From the NCBI RefSeq assembly GCF_963678635.1, contig NC_087071.1, positions 14,166,226 to 14,230,225 on the forward strand: a stretch of DNA of 64,000 nucleotides, written 5' to 3'. Each line of letters begins with the position of its first letter. Within the stretch, counting starts at the first letter, position 1. A program made the translations under genes and the position numbers. The notes beneath the pieces were generated by a model. That model was given only the letters and a program-made list of their open reading frames with translations. It did not search any database and was not told where the DNA came from. The DNA is from Symsagittifera roscoffensis (lineage: Eukaryota > Xenacoelomorpha > Acoela > Convolutidae). Shown here in pieces: positions 52,924 to 63,239 of this stretch.

Positions 52924-54564
52924 TTCCAATACGTGTCTGGCATACCAGGGATGGCGTATAATCCCTTCGTGAACAAGGAAGCCAGGGAAGCATATTTCGA
53001 CTACGAGCAAGTCACAGTGCTCAACTTCTGGGTTGAACGAATTAAGGAAATCGGAATGCTGATGGTGGAACAACCCAAGCTGGGAATTATTTTGGAAGAA
53101 CGAGTAGTCGAACCCTCGATTCCCGAGCTAAAAGGGCAAGTGAGTTTTGATTGTGGTTCTTGGGACGGTCCCTTGAAAACCAGTCTAGTAGTGATGTGGG
53201 AACTCATGAAGCCTTCCTGGTGTCCCCATCCGAACGCAGGCTTAATCTGGGACATGACCGCTGATGTCAGGTTAGAACGGGATGATGATGCGAGTTTACA
53301 TGATCTGGCCATGATACATCACCTGCTGGCCATGAGATTGACGAAGAAGAGGAGCAACCCGTCCACGGAGCTGTCCGAGGAAGGTACATCGAATAATTGG
53401 TTGAAACAAGGCACATGCTTGGCTCAACACAGTGGGATTGAAGGACATGTTTGTAACATGGGACACTGCCTGATTACGCTGAGCGAGCAGCATCGACAAC
53501 TGGCACGATTGTATGGAAGATTAAGCATGTCAGATAAGAGTGCCATGGAATTGGTCGCAGACTGCCATGGGGTGACGGACGTAAACCTGATCACAGCCTT
53601 GGGATTTTATAGCATGACGAGTTCGATAGAATCGCTCAAGCGCTTGGAGCGTGCCCATGAGCTAGTGACGTCCCTCAGTGTGGAAATATTCCCTGGAGCA
53701 TTACAGACAGAGCAAAAGATTGGAGGCTGGCGAGAAGCCCTGGAGAATGAAATGAATCTGAAGGATAGTGAAGCCTATCACCGACCTACTGGTTCAAAAT
53801 ATATGGTGGGTTCAAGCTCCGCGCCCTACTGTAATAGCAAGTATCCTACGCACATGGTAGTGATGGATGCGAGGACGCAACAGGGGTTGGTTGACCAACT
53901 TTTCTCTGTGCCAAAGTGCGTGAGGTTGGCCAGAATGTCAGAAAGGTCATATGACTTGTTGGCAAAGATCTTTCGGGCAGTCCCGAAGAGATCTGAAGGC
54001 GAGTTGCAAGACGTTGTGGGTGAAGAGTTTATGAGACTGAACGAAGGTAACGTGAGTGAGTTCCAGAAGCAGAAAGCGAGTGGAGCGTTACCCACTGAAT
54101 TCCCCACCATAGAAGAGAAAGATGATTTACATAGAATTCTGATGGAAGTGGAACCGTTGCTGGGAGCCTCAGGGTATCGGACCCGAAGGAACATAGTGAG
54201 GACCCATGGGGAATATCCTTGCCACTGCTTGGCGCAGACGTTGTGGTACCCCAAACGCGGGAATCTGATCCTAGTATGGGACGTGGAGGAGTTGTACTCC
54301 ACGGGGTTGCCCGATCAGAATCAACCAGTGTCAATCGTGGTGGTTAGCGCCATGCTAGCAGTGAGATGGTTGGAGGCTTATGCGGACACAAATGAGCAGG
54401 AGACGGCCGTGCCGACTCCTGAACAGCTGAGCAAAATGAAAATGAGTAGTGAAATGGATCTTTTCAGAACCACCTGCAAGGTTCTGAGGATACCTAAAGC
54501 CATCGAAAGAATATGGTCAAGGCAAAGATTGATGCCTTGGTTCCGTGCAGTGATGACATCTTGA
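52924..54564 (+). CDS. Second ORF, continuation of unknown function
   Basis: Same frame as the main body after its TAG. About 545 residues, mixed helical, with Cys/His-containing stretches (GIEGHVCNMGHCL, GEYPCHCLAQTLW) and a Trp-rich C-terminus. There is no in-frame ATG immediately at the start, which argues against a separate gene. No family recognised. It ends at TGA 54562-54564, after which the frame again continues. Confidence 0.75.
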   Translation, partial: FQYVSGIPGMAYNPFVNKEAREAYFDYEQVTVLNFWVERIKEIGMLMVEQPKLGIILEERVVEPSIPELKGQVSFDCGSWDGPLKTSLVVMWELMKPSWCPHPNAGLIWDMTADVRLERDDDASLHDLAMIHHLLAMRLTKKRSNPSTELSEEGTSNNWLKQGTCLAQHSGIEGHVCNMGHCLITLSEQHRQLARLYGRLSMSDKSAMELVADCHGVTDVNLITALGFYSMTSSIESLKRLERAHELVTSLSVEIFPGALQTEQKIGGWREALENEMNLKDSEAYHRPTGSKYMVGSSSAPYCNSKYPTHMVVMDARTQQGLVDQLFSVPKCVRLARMSERSYDLLAKIFRAVPKRSEGELQDVVGEEFMRLNEGNVSEFQKQKASGALPTEFPTIEEKDDLHRILMEVEPLLGASGYRTRRNIVRTHGEYPCHCLAQTLWYPKRGNLILVWDVEELYSTGLPDQNQPVSIVVVSAMLAVRWLEAYADTNEQETAVPTPEQLSKMKMSSEMDLFRTTCKVLRIPKAIERIWSRQRLMPWFRAVMTS

Positions 54565-54960
54565 ATGTATGAACGCGCGAAGCGTCACATGTCAAGGAAC
54601 ACGGAAGCCTATCAATCTTTCCAGCTAGACATAGGACCAGGAGCCTATAAGAGAGCTTTCCTGACGCATAGAAACGCGGTCACCACGGCGGTGAAGCGAG
54701 TAGCTGGAGCGCCTTGTGTTACTGAAAATGAAAAGAAAGAGGTCTTAAGAGCTGACCTAGAACGAAACGTGAGCCTATGTCTTCACAACAGCTTTTGCAG
54801 GAACCGGGAGCAGAAGGTGAATGTGGACTTGCTACCTTGTTGCAAACCGAGGCTGTTGGAACAGGAGGGTTGGGGCACGGCCCGCAACTCTCTGGACATG
54901 TTAGAGAAAGTTCTGGAAGACAGTGACGCTGAACACCAGGATGGAGAAATGATGGAATGA
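54565..54960 (+). CDS. Second ORF, C-terminal segment (131 aa)
   Basis: Same frame, directly after the TGA. Basic, Cys-containing (APCVTENEKKEV, LCLHNSFCRNREQK, LLPCCKPRLL), with an acidic last 20 residues. It ends with TGA 54958-54960, after which the reading frames close and AT content rises. This looks like the true C-terminus of the second polyprotein. Confidence 0.7.
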   Translation: MYERAKRHMSRNTEAYQSFQLDIGPGAYKRAFLTHRNAVTTAVKRVAGAPCVTENEKKEVLRADLERNVSLCLHNSFCRNREQKVNVDLLPCCKPRLLEQEGWGTARNSLDMLEKVLEDSDAEHQDGEMME

Positions 54961-55705
54961 AGATGACCGAAGAAGAGAAGAGAAGGAGAAAAAACTTGAT
55001 TGTCTTTGTGTGTAAAAACTTGAACAAATCAACCAAGTTTTGATTATTGAACTTGTTAAACTTTTTGTTTTGATTTAGTTTGGTCAGACCAGACTTTGAA
55101 AATGTTGCAATTGTTAAGATTGTTGAAATTGTTGATTTTAGTTACTACTATCTATGTATGTATATAAGGAGCATAGGTGAGTATATTTACCTATTTATTC
55201 CCGACTGAAGTTTTTAACCTGTGTAAGACACAAATTCACTGTGTGGCGACATGGTAAGTTTGAGTAAACTCGCTCGAGAAGGGTGGGTAACTCAATAACT
55301 TTCCTAGCCACAGAGTTTCTTAGTTTTAATATTGAAAGGACCGCATAAATGACTAATTATACTTGGTGAGTGAAGTTAAGTTAATTTTAACGGTTGCGTG
55401 GCCGTGCCACGTCCCACTTTTTAATCAGAAGCGAAAAGAAGTTTTATGGCGAGATGACATAAGCAGTCGGGAAAGAAATTTTATCTAGGACACTCCTCAT
55501 GGTGCAAATTTTGTGAAGATGTTGAAAGGCAGTGAGATGTAGTACGATGCCATTTGTGAACACGTAGTGAGTTGAGGTGGAGTAGATAAATTTCAATTAC
55601 TTATGCGATTTGTAAGATTGGTTACAGAAATCTGGATTCCTACTTGACGATAACCCGGTGTTGTGCGATCAATAGGGACATTGATGGAGACTTGTCCGGG
55701 GAGTA
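54961..55705 (+). other. 3' untranslated region of the element with the polypurine tract
   Basis: No open frame. It contains a perfect donor-like GGTAAGT at 55253-55259 and the palindrome TGGTCAGACCA near 55081. It ends in TTGTCCGGGGAGTA (55692-55705), the polypurine tract that primes plus-strand synthesis, directly before the 3' LTR. Confidence 0.7.
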
Positions 55706-56591
55706 TGTGCCATTCTGCCGGATGACACAGCACAACCTTCCCGCGACAGAAAAAAGAGTGACAAAAGGCCTTATGAACAGAAAAGTGTTGCGACGGAGGG
55801 TCAGAATGTTCTAGAATTTTTATTTTTAAAATTTCGATTGGAAGAAGAACATTTCTGAGAAATAGAAAAAAGACGGCCATTTTGAATAGAAAAGACGAAA
55901 ATCAGAACAACGATAGAAATTGTGAAGAACAGTTGTATCAGAGACAGGAAAATTACGGAGCCTCTTATCGTGGCAATAACACACGATAAGGACCTTAGCG
56001 ACAGATATTTGTGGAGACGGAGGCTTCAGTGGGGGGAAGAAAAATACCACGGAACCCTCCCGGGACACGAAATATAGGAGATAAGAGTGTTATCTCAAGA
56101 AAACCACGGGAGCGGAGGCTTGGTCCCCCAGAGACTGTTATATGTGAAGGGACTGGGTAAACTAACTATAACAGCTGCTGTAATGTCCTAGAGATCAATT
56201 AAACACCGATATTATTTGATATTTCAGAGCATGAGTAGATAGAAAAAGGAAAGGGTCAATCCATCTCCAATGGATTTAATATAAAACTGTCACACAAAAA
56301 CATAATAAAATAGGTTGTTCGAGCCGTGTTTTTAATGACAATCACGTAGTCTGAGGATCCGAGACTCAGCTATGTGGTTGTGTTCGCATGCAAACGAAAG
56401 CTGATCAAAAGTCGTTTGACTGATGGCCTAAAAATGGTAACTTTTTACTTTGCCCTAGACAGACCAGAAAATCAACTGGCAAGGTCGAGACGGTGAAAAA
56501 CGAGTGGAATTAAGGTAACTGACGCCTGCCAGTCGTCAATAGGTACTTTTTCTACGCTCCGTCGCTGTGTGATATTTGGGCGAATGTTACA
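55706..56591 (+). repeat. 3' long terminal repeat (886 bp)
   Basis: Aligned without gaps to the 5' LTR (constant offset 23511). Differences seen: G at 55889 and C at 56104. Candidate TATAAAA at 56280-56286 and AATAAA at 56304-56309. Confidence 0.95.
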
Positions 56592-57235
56592 TTGCTTTAC
56601 TGATAAGTGAGGATTAGACAAGTGGGCTGATAAAAACTGATTAGACCAGAATCTGATACGCTAGGATTAGTCCTGCTTTACTGATAAGTAAGGGTAGACG
56701 TACTGTAGCACCAAAATACTGAGAGAGCATTTGCAGTAGAAGAAAAACAAATTTCTAATAAACTGGTCATAGAATATTTTAGTAATATATTGTGAGACTT
56801 GAGATTTTGATTTGAATTTTAGCTGACAAATGAACGTAAGTATACTGTCGATCGGCATACTACGACTGTGAATAGGCATAAACTGAGACGAATATTTGCT
56901 TTATAAAATTGTTTTCTAATAAGTTACTCATAAATGAATTTAATAGTTTATTTTGAGGTTTGAGTTTTTGAACCTTCAATGAAAAGTGAGGGTAGGCATG
57001 CTGTGGATAGGCATACTGTGACTATGGTTAGGCTCATACTGATAGGGAATTTGCGATAAAAGCAGTTTTCTAGAGTTGGTAGAGAGTATTTAAAATGCAG
57101 ACCAGGGGACGAGCGCTCATGAGTAATGGCACTGATGAGCGCTGATGAGTGGCGTCTAAAAAAACAGTTTTCTAATGACCAAGTCATAAATTTTTTTAGT
57201 AGAATTTTTTCAGATTTTGAACTTTTACGCTGAGG
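56592..57235. repeat. Diverged short repeats beside the element
   Basis: The block TTTCTAATRA..AAGTCATAAAT...TTTAGTA...TTGA..TTTTGA occurs three times (about 56751-56820, 56908-56970 and 57165-57230). It is accompanied by ATAGGCATACTGTGAC-like and CTGATAAGTGAGG-like motifs. The repeats lie mostly in the 3' end of the adjacent minus-strand gene model. Confidence 0.5.
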
Positions 57236-58062
57236 GTCCGACCCCAGGCTGGGATGATTCAGCAGTTCTTCTGCCTCGACCGCGTCCTCCGGCAAATTAG
57301 TCCCGGCCACTGACGGCGCCGAACTCAATGGCGCTGCTCTTCCGTGGCTGCGCCCGCTACTGCGCCCGCTTGCCCAATTGTAACGCATTGTGTCGACAGA
57401 GTCATCGGAGTGGCCACTAAAGTCTATATGGCCGTTCCATGCCATAGCCTGCCCGCGGCGCCCGATGGCAAAAGCGGCAATTGCAGTGTTCTCCTTCTCG
57501 TCACTGCTCGAAGTTTGATCGAAGTCGGACCTACTCCTCAACGCCACCTGCTCCTCGTCCAAGCCCCGGAACGGCAGTACGGTCTCCACCTCTTTTTTTT
57601 CCGTCTCATCCTCGTCCCGGACAAATGGTAAGTCCTCGTCATCCTCCTCTGTATCACTATCTTCAGTGAAACTAAACAAAGGTAAAATGTGATTGATATG
57701 GCGGAAGTGGTTGGATGTTTTTTTTGTGGTTAATATTGTGGGAAGGTTCAACATGGTAGTCAAACGTGGAATGGAGGGGTTGTTCACATGGCCCATGTCT
57801 TAGTTAGTTTAAAACTAATCAAGGTCAAAAGCAATAGTTACGGGTAGGACAGCCAACTGAACGGCTCCACATCTTGGTGACCAAAGAGGCACTTTGCATG
57901 CCAATCAGCCGCCAACTTTTTCCAGCAAGCCATGCGCTGCTTATGTGCCACCTGCCCCTGGTGGATTTGATGTATGAGTCTCTCCTCTTTAGAAAGCATC
58001 GGGCACATTTCTTGAGTGGTTCCAATCAGCGACATTTCAGTTAGCGACGAATATGACCCCAT
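56948..58062 (-). CDS. Two-exon host gene, acidic protein of unknown function (up to 314 aa)
   Basis: Exon 1 is 58062-57842 (starts MGSYSSLTEMSLIGTTQEM, 73 residues, donor TACCC|GTAACT). Exon 2 starts at 57671 after a TTTGTTTAG acceptor and is in phase. Exon 2 is strongly acidic at first (EDSDTEEDDEDLPFVRDEDE), then Ser/Arg/Ala-rich (NWASGRSSGRSHGRAAPL). The frame stays open to a stop at 56948-56950, but from about 57235 on the sequence is repeat-like, so the true end may be earlier through another intron (donor-like CAGC|GTAAAAG near 57230). The start lies 163 bp downstream of the stop of the gene at 58225-59240, same strand, so the two may be co-transcribed. No family recognised. Confidence 0.65.
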
Positions 58063-58224
58063 AGTTCTAAAAATCAGTAATTCAGTTAGTTACTGAGACT
58101 GCATGACAAAAATTAGGATCACAAATTAAAATTCATAGAAATAATACCACAAAATGTCAATTAAAAAGTCTAGACATTTTGTACACATTCGTACAAAAAA
58201 AGTACGCATTAAGTAAAATGACAT

Positions 58225-59240
58225 TTAGTTATATAGATCGATTTCGATATCGAAGTCATCAGGCCTTTTTGACTGATGTTGGGACGGGCAAAGCTCCCAC
58301 TGGCAATGCTCCGTATGACCCAAGATGGTGTTGGAATTGACTGTCCACTTCTTCGTCATTCGCCACCCTTTCCTAAAGTGCTGGCTAAAAACAGAAAAAT
58401 ATCAAAGTTTAGCATGAGAAGTTAAACTGAGTGATCTTCAGTTTTTGGGATGATTGGAGTATTTCAGTGAACGGGATGATTAAACACAGTTTTTAGGATC
58501 CATTGATTGTTTCAGTATATGCCATTATACTGGCTGCGTTTTTCGGGATACGGAAGTAAGTGTTTCAGCATCTGAGATGAATTTCAGCCAGACTTACTTA
58601 CGCGACTTAACCTCCGGTTGTGCGCCTTTAGAATTCTCCAGACCTTCTCCAAAACTTCTACTTTTTGTGGAGGTATCGTGTCTCTAATGCTATAAAAAAA
58701 GTCTTCTCTATTTTTATTCAATTCGGCAAAAATTGTATCTGTTTTATCTTTGACACTAACCACAGATGCACCATAAGCTCATTCATATCCAATATCGGAA
58801 AAGCAGAGTAGCAGATGCTGAAGGGCTCTTCGTCTTTCCTCTGGTGTCGGAAAACTCTGGCAGTCCTCAGCAGGTATCCACGATGGAAGAAATTGACACC
58901 CAGAGCCACTGACTCTGAGTGCGTTTCAACAATGACATCATGCCAGCTGGTATAACGGGGGCCTCGCGCTCCGTCAGAACATATTTTTGACACCCTCCAG
59001 CATCACAGCGAGAGTCATCCCTGGGAAACGTCGGATTCCAACCCAGAGATTGCTGCACCAGATATTGCTGGAATAAACGCCTGTTGTTGAACAACGGGGT
59101 CTTGAAATAAAATGTTCTGCAGCCTAAAAGAAAAAACAACAAAATGGAACAGAATTTTATAGTTCGTTGAAAAAAAATTAATACGAAACTTTGTTTACCT
59201 TTTCAAGCAAAAGGTTGGGCCATATAACAGAAAATAGGGT
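58225..59240 (-). CDS. Multi-exon host-like gene with two in-frame TGA codons; possibly a pseudogene
   Basis: Minus-strand exons fit in phase: an upstream piece ending 59200 (YGPTFCLK, donor AAAAG|GTAAAC), 59123-58761 (363 nt, acceptor TTCTTTTAG, donor TG|GTTAGT), 58689-58602 (88 nt, acceptor TTTTATAG, donor CGC|GTAAGT) and 58380-58225 (156 nt, acceptor GCCAG, ends TAA). The peptides are normal: NILFQDPVVQQQAFIPAISG, RYTSWHDVIVETHSESVALG, RDTIPPQKVEVLEKVWRIL and HTEHCQWELCPSQHQSKRPD. The 363 nt exon has two TGA codons, near 59017 and 59005, in the otherwise continuous frame. I found no start codon for the first exon. Family not recognised. The exact splice phases favour a real gene structure; the TGAs suggest recent inactivation. 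Confidence 0.6.
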
Positions 59241-59689
59241 ATAATTACAAGGTAGTTAACATGAGTAATTCAAGAGTTTTTGATATTCTCCGATTAACGA
59301 AAGCATTTGAGAAGAGTATCATAAACACGGATTAAGATACCTAACAATTGAAAATCGATTAATCAGCAAAATAAAGAAAACTCAAGAAACAATTGGTGGC
59401 CATTTTTGAATACAGCTTAGAAAAATGGTCGAAGCAATTAATGACTCTAGTTGTCTATGAAGTCTATCCGCTGGCTATGAAGCTCAAAACAGGTTTGGCC
59501 AAATTGGCCAGGTTAAAAATCACAGCATATTTTATCCACGAGTAATTTTCCGATAAAACATTTTGGTAAGTACGTTTAGGGATAATTTAAATGACAGCCT
59601 CTGACAATCATCCATAACTGCAATTCTTTCGACTTCAGTTTGAAAATGTTTGAAATTCATTCATTACTGCAACCTCTTTCGAATTCAGT
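59241..59689. other. No supported gene
   Basis: AT-rich; nothing recognised. It would hold the start of the preceding minus-strand gene. Confidence 0.4.
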
Positions 59690-59890
59690 TGCCGACAAAC
59701 ATTTCTGACAAACAAACCGACATGAATCGACGCAAAACGATACACGAATCGACATACGACTCCACCAACCGACAAGCAAACCGACTCGAACCGACATACA
59801 AATCGGCAGAAAATTAACCGACGTACGAATCAGGACGCGCAAACCGACGCGGACGAATCGACATACAAATAAAGGACTTGCCCGATACGA
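59690..59890. repeat. Degenerate CGAC-rich microrepeat
   Basis: Loose repetition of ACCGACATACRAATCGAC-type words, about ten times in 190 bp. No coding sense; probably a decayed minisatellite. Confidence 0.6.
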
Positions 59891-60960
59891 CAAACGACTC
59901 TATGGAGCAACAATTGTGAAATCACTATTCGAATGCAACAGATAGGGACCAAAAACTTGTAGACGCCATAATTCTTGACGAAATAGCAGGAAAAGAATTG
60001 GCAAACATATATCGAACTGCGTAAAGACTAATTTCAGAAATGGTTGATGGAACTACATTCGAAGATGAAAATCTTGTACAAAAAGTAGCAAAACCACGGC
60101 AACGCAGTCATCCGATTGCAGTAGCAGCAGGAAATGAGCAAACAATAATTATACGGGGCTTCAAGGAAACACCATGGAACGAAAGAAGGAGGAGCCTGGT
60201 CAAAATTCTCTATTCAGAAGCAATGCTACTCGAATGTTCACCTTTTAGAGTTATACGCCCTCAGAATAGTCAGGAACCTCATCACCTGTAAGAACCTCAT
60301 CAGAAACCCCGACATCAACAGCATCAGCAAGCTCAGAACCATTAGCTCTTCCAGCACCCTCTGAACCATCAAGAATATGTTCAGTAACCGCATCTTTAAA
60401 CATGCACCATCATATTCAGTTTTCGAAGCATGAGCATTTTAGCAAGACTACTTGGAGGAGAACAAAACTCGGTAAAGATGGTCGCGAAAAGTGTAGATTT
60501 AATTTTCGACCCATTTTATGATTATTCGCGAAACTAAGAAACGGGGATCTTCTGAAGATTTCAAGTACGATTTGGCCAAGGAGACAAAAACTGGAAATGT
60601 CGACGATATCATCAACACTGTTCGATCTCGACTTGAATTTATAGGGTGCAAATCTTTCGCTTTTTCTCCTAAACACGTTCGTCGAGCAACCGCTGAAACG
60701 TTGGCTCACTTTCCGAACTTCTGTAAACCCGAGAAAACATTTCCTGGATTTAGAAGTGACCTAGTTTCTTGCGTCAAAGCAGTTGCGTTTCTTTCACTGA
60801 AAGTCACGGAGCTAAAAGGATAATGCGTGGAAATCTGGGGAGACAGCTGTGAGATTGAGGGTATGGAGGTTATCAGGCTCGCGATCAGGCTCATCAATGT
60901 CGACATTAGTGTACAGTCGACTCTCAGCGTTTTCTGTGTCGCAGGTAGGTCAGTTTTGTT
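59890..60960 (+). pseudogene. Coding remnant in pieces, with isolated in-frame stops
   Basis: Several plus-strand stretches have clear protein character. At 59925-60291 one frame contains DRDQKLVDAIILDEIAGKEL and, after an in-frame TAA near 60023, MVDGTTFEDENLVQKVAK. Another frame near 60430-60535 starts MSILARLLGGEQNSVKMVAK. At 60518-60960 a frame of 101 residues (YDLAKETKTGNVDDIINTV) continues through a TAA near 60821 into CVEIWGDSCEIEGMEVIRLA and reaches a donor-like GCAG|GTAGGT at about 60943. I recognise no family. It may be a dead gene or transposon. Confidence 0.45.
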
Positions 60961-61430
60961 TCAGATACCCTAAACTTTTGTTACTTTAGAAAAAAATCTC
61001 TCAAGATTATTGGTCTCGGCATCGCTTACATGTTACATAGTTAGTATATATTTATCTTATTTTCTCTATAAAAAAAACAGGTACTTTGGCTCCAAGCAGT
61101 GCTTTATATTTCGAAAAAAAATTTGTCATGTCGCAAAAAGTTTCTGCGTACGGACAAAAGCCAGTGCGGAATTTAAGAGCAAACAGTTAACCATTGAAAG
61201 TGGAATCCGCAACCATGGCTGAAAACACTGAGAAGTCAAAATTATGAAAGTACCCCTTTGATTAATTTTCTCATCATTTGGATTGATCTTATCTTTTGAG
61301 GCCAGGTAGCGCTTTAATGAAGCGAAATTCAACAACAAAAATCAACTTTGCTCAAATTCAAATCGGATCTGTCCATGTCTGTAAAACTTGATATGTTGTT
61401 TCTTCCTAAATTAATCAACAAACGTTTCAG
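60961..61430. other. No supported gene
   Basis: AT-rich; nothing recognised. Confidence 0.4.
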
Positions 61431-61433
61431 CGT

Positions 61434-62600
61434 ACTGTGGAAAAGGAGCAAAACGTCGGTCCCACCACAGCAGGCAATCAAAAACCGATCTGGTCAAAAA
61501 ATTATCTAAGACAGTTAGGAGCAAAGCGGACCTATGGTGGCGATTCATCATTTTTGTTGCGGCTTCTTAGTGTTGTCTCTATTGATCAGTCAACTGATAC
61601 AGTCTCGTGGCTCCCACTGTTTGTGTCGAATGACACTAAAGACCTCCGTCCACAAACTTGCGAGCCAGAGACTGGTAAAAAAAAAATTGAATTCACTGTG
61701 CCATTTTGAAAAGAGTTACCCAAGACGTCACTGGTCAGCATCGAAGACATCCGATGCGTTTGTCTCAATGCCATCCACATGATTACTCGATGTTTGAAAA
61801 CGGATCTTCGTAAAATGGCACAAAACTTTCAGCTCTATGAGGAAAATTTGACCAGACGCGGAGTCGAAAAGCTATTTTTTTTTCACCACTGTCTCGACAA
61901 GAGGAACAGACAAAGCTCGCAAAGTGGGTGCAGTCTCTCCTTCTTGAATCTGTGCACTGACTGTCATTGCTGACAAGGAAAAAATGAAGAAGACTAGCAC
62001 AGAAATTAAAAACCTGTTTGAAGGGATATGGAAAAATGAAGTTGTTGTTCGCCCCAAAGAAAAAACTAACACGTGCGTAAACTCTGTAAAACTGCTACAA
62101 GCCCTCTACCCGAGTTTTGTCTTAAAAGTTCCTGAAAATACCCTCGGGTGCATCACCACCAACAATGCCAGTGAGCTTTTGAGAAAGAGCTTGAACGAAT
62201 GCACAAATTTACTGTGAGCATGAGGTAATTTTAACGCTTCAGGGTGCGAGAAGTGGGCTCAAAATTACTATCAAACTTCGGTGTTTATCTTTGAGGAACA
62301 AGGATTGACTCTCTTCAAACTAATTGTAATCCTTATGCCACAGCTTGTGTTGAGCAATTTCATACGAAGTCCCTGCTCGCATTTGTGCGAAGCTCATGAA
62401 AAAACCAAGCACCATGCAAACAAAAATTTTCAAGTAGGACAATGCGAGGAGGAGGAAGATTGCATAACCATGACCCCTTGTTCCTCGAAAGGTTTTTTTT
62501 TCTGCAAGTTCATCAAATGTGGCAAGTACACACGTTCTTTTCTAATTAATGCGGGAGATATCTTAGGAGGAATCAAACCATATGGCCATGTCAGCTAGTC
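61434..62600 (+). pseudogene. Coding remnant, family unknown
   Basis: Plus-strand stretches with protein character lie in different frames. About 61437-61709 contains VEKEQNVGPTTAGNQKPIW. About 61875-62217 is one frame with a TGA near 61949 and the segment TEIKNLFEGIWKNEVVVRPK. At 62281-62598 a 105-residue frame includes PQLVLSNFIRSPCSHLCEAH. Together they look like one long gene broken by indels. Probably a dead transposon or viral-like gene; unnamed. Confidence 0.4.
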
Positions 62601-63239
62601 TTCAATTAACAATAAAGGATTTTTTTTTACCCCCTACTGCAGAAGGGGTGCGACAAAATAAATTTCTGACTGTCAATCCATTGCGAAAAAACGCATTCTG
62701 GTTTTTATATGGGTATAGACCCGCTACAAGATATACCAGAGGGTGATAAATAGTTAACAAGATCCACAAAAATACAATTGGAAAATTTTTTGGGGTACAA
62801 GTATGATATTTTGGTCAAGAATCAAGATCATTACGAAGCGAAAATGCGTTTTGTTAGATGTGCGCGGATTCCTCAACAAGAACGCGTTTAATTTTAGACT
62901 TTTTATTCGAAAACATGCTGATTAGTTTTATTTGTTTATTTGTTTGCGGGGCCTATCTATATCTTTCGTGGACCTATCTATCATATTTGTACTAATTTTG
63001 GGCGACATTGAGTCTGCGTGGCCCCCAAATGGTACCCTTATCAAAATGCCGGTTAATTTGGAAAGGTGAGAGTGATCCGAAAAGCTGTTTTTTATGATCC
63101 CACTTAACATTTGCTAATAATAATGAATTCGAGTGCGGCAATTTTTTTACTGATTCCACAGAATGTAAGCAGATTCCTCAGATTGTAAGTGAGATATCAG
63201 CAATAACCAGCTTAAACAATGGCTAGCTATAACAACGAA
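62601..63239. other. No supported gene
   Basis: AT-rich; nothing recognised. Confidence 0.4.

Larger units (their letters stand above)
32195..56591 (+). mobile_element. Giant LTR retrotransposon, Ty3/gypsy type, 24.4 kb, with an extra long ORF
   Basis: Bounded by two 886 bp direct repeats that begin TGTGCC and end GTTACA. Order inside: 3.1 kb leader, gag, protease, reverse transcriptase, RNase H, integrase and a macro-like C-terminus in one frame (36179-45601); a 490 bp spacer; a second frame (46092-54960) with SGNH hydrolase domains; a 745 bp 3' untranslated part; and a polypurine tract. RT-RNase H-integrase order and motifs place it in Ty3/gypsy. Ordinary Ty3 elements are about 5-10 kb. 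Coding DNA is purine-rich on the sense strand and much richer in GC than the flanks. I saw only two LTR differences, hence a recent insertion. The flanks share only TTG, not a clean 4-6 bp target duplication. Confidence 0.95.

Noticed and set aside
52933-54564. A separate gene starting at 52933
   Set aside because: The first codon there is GTG and the frame is continuous with the ORF before the TAG at 52921, so it is the same polyprotein.
46092-54960. Second ORF as an envelope (retrovirus-like) protein
   Set aside because: No signal peptide, no hydrophobic fusion or transmembrane segment, and no typical Cys-rich ectodomain were seen.
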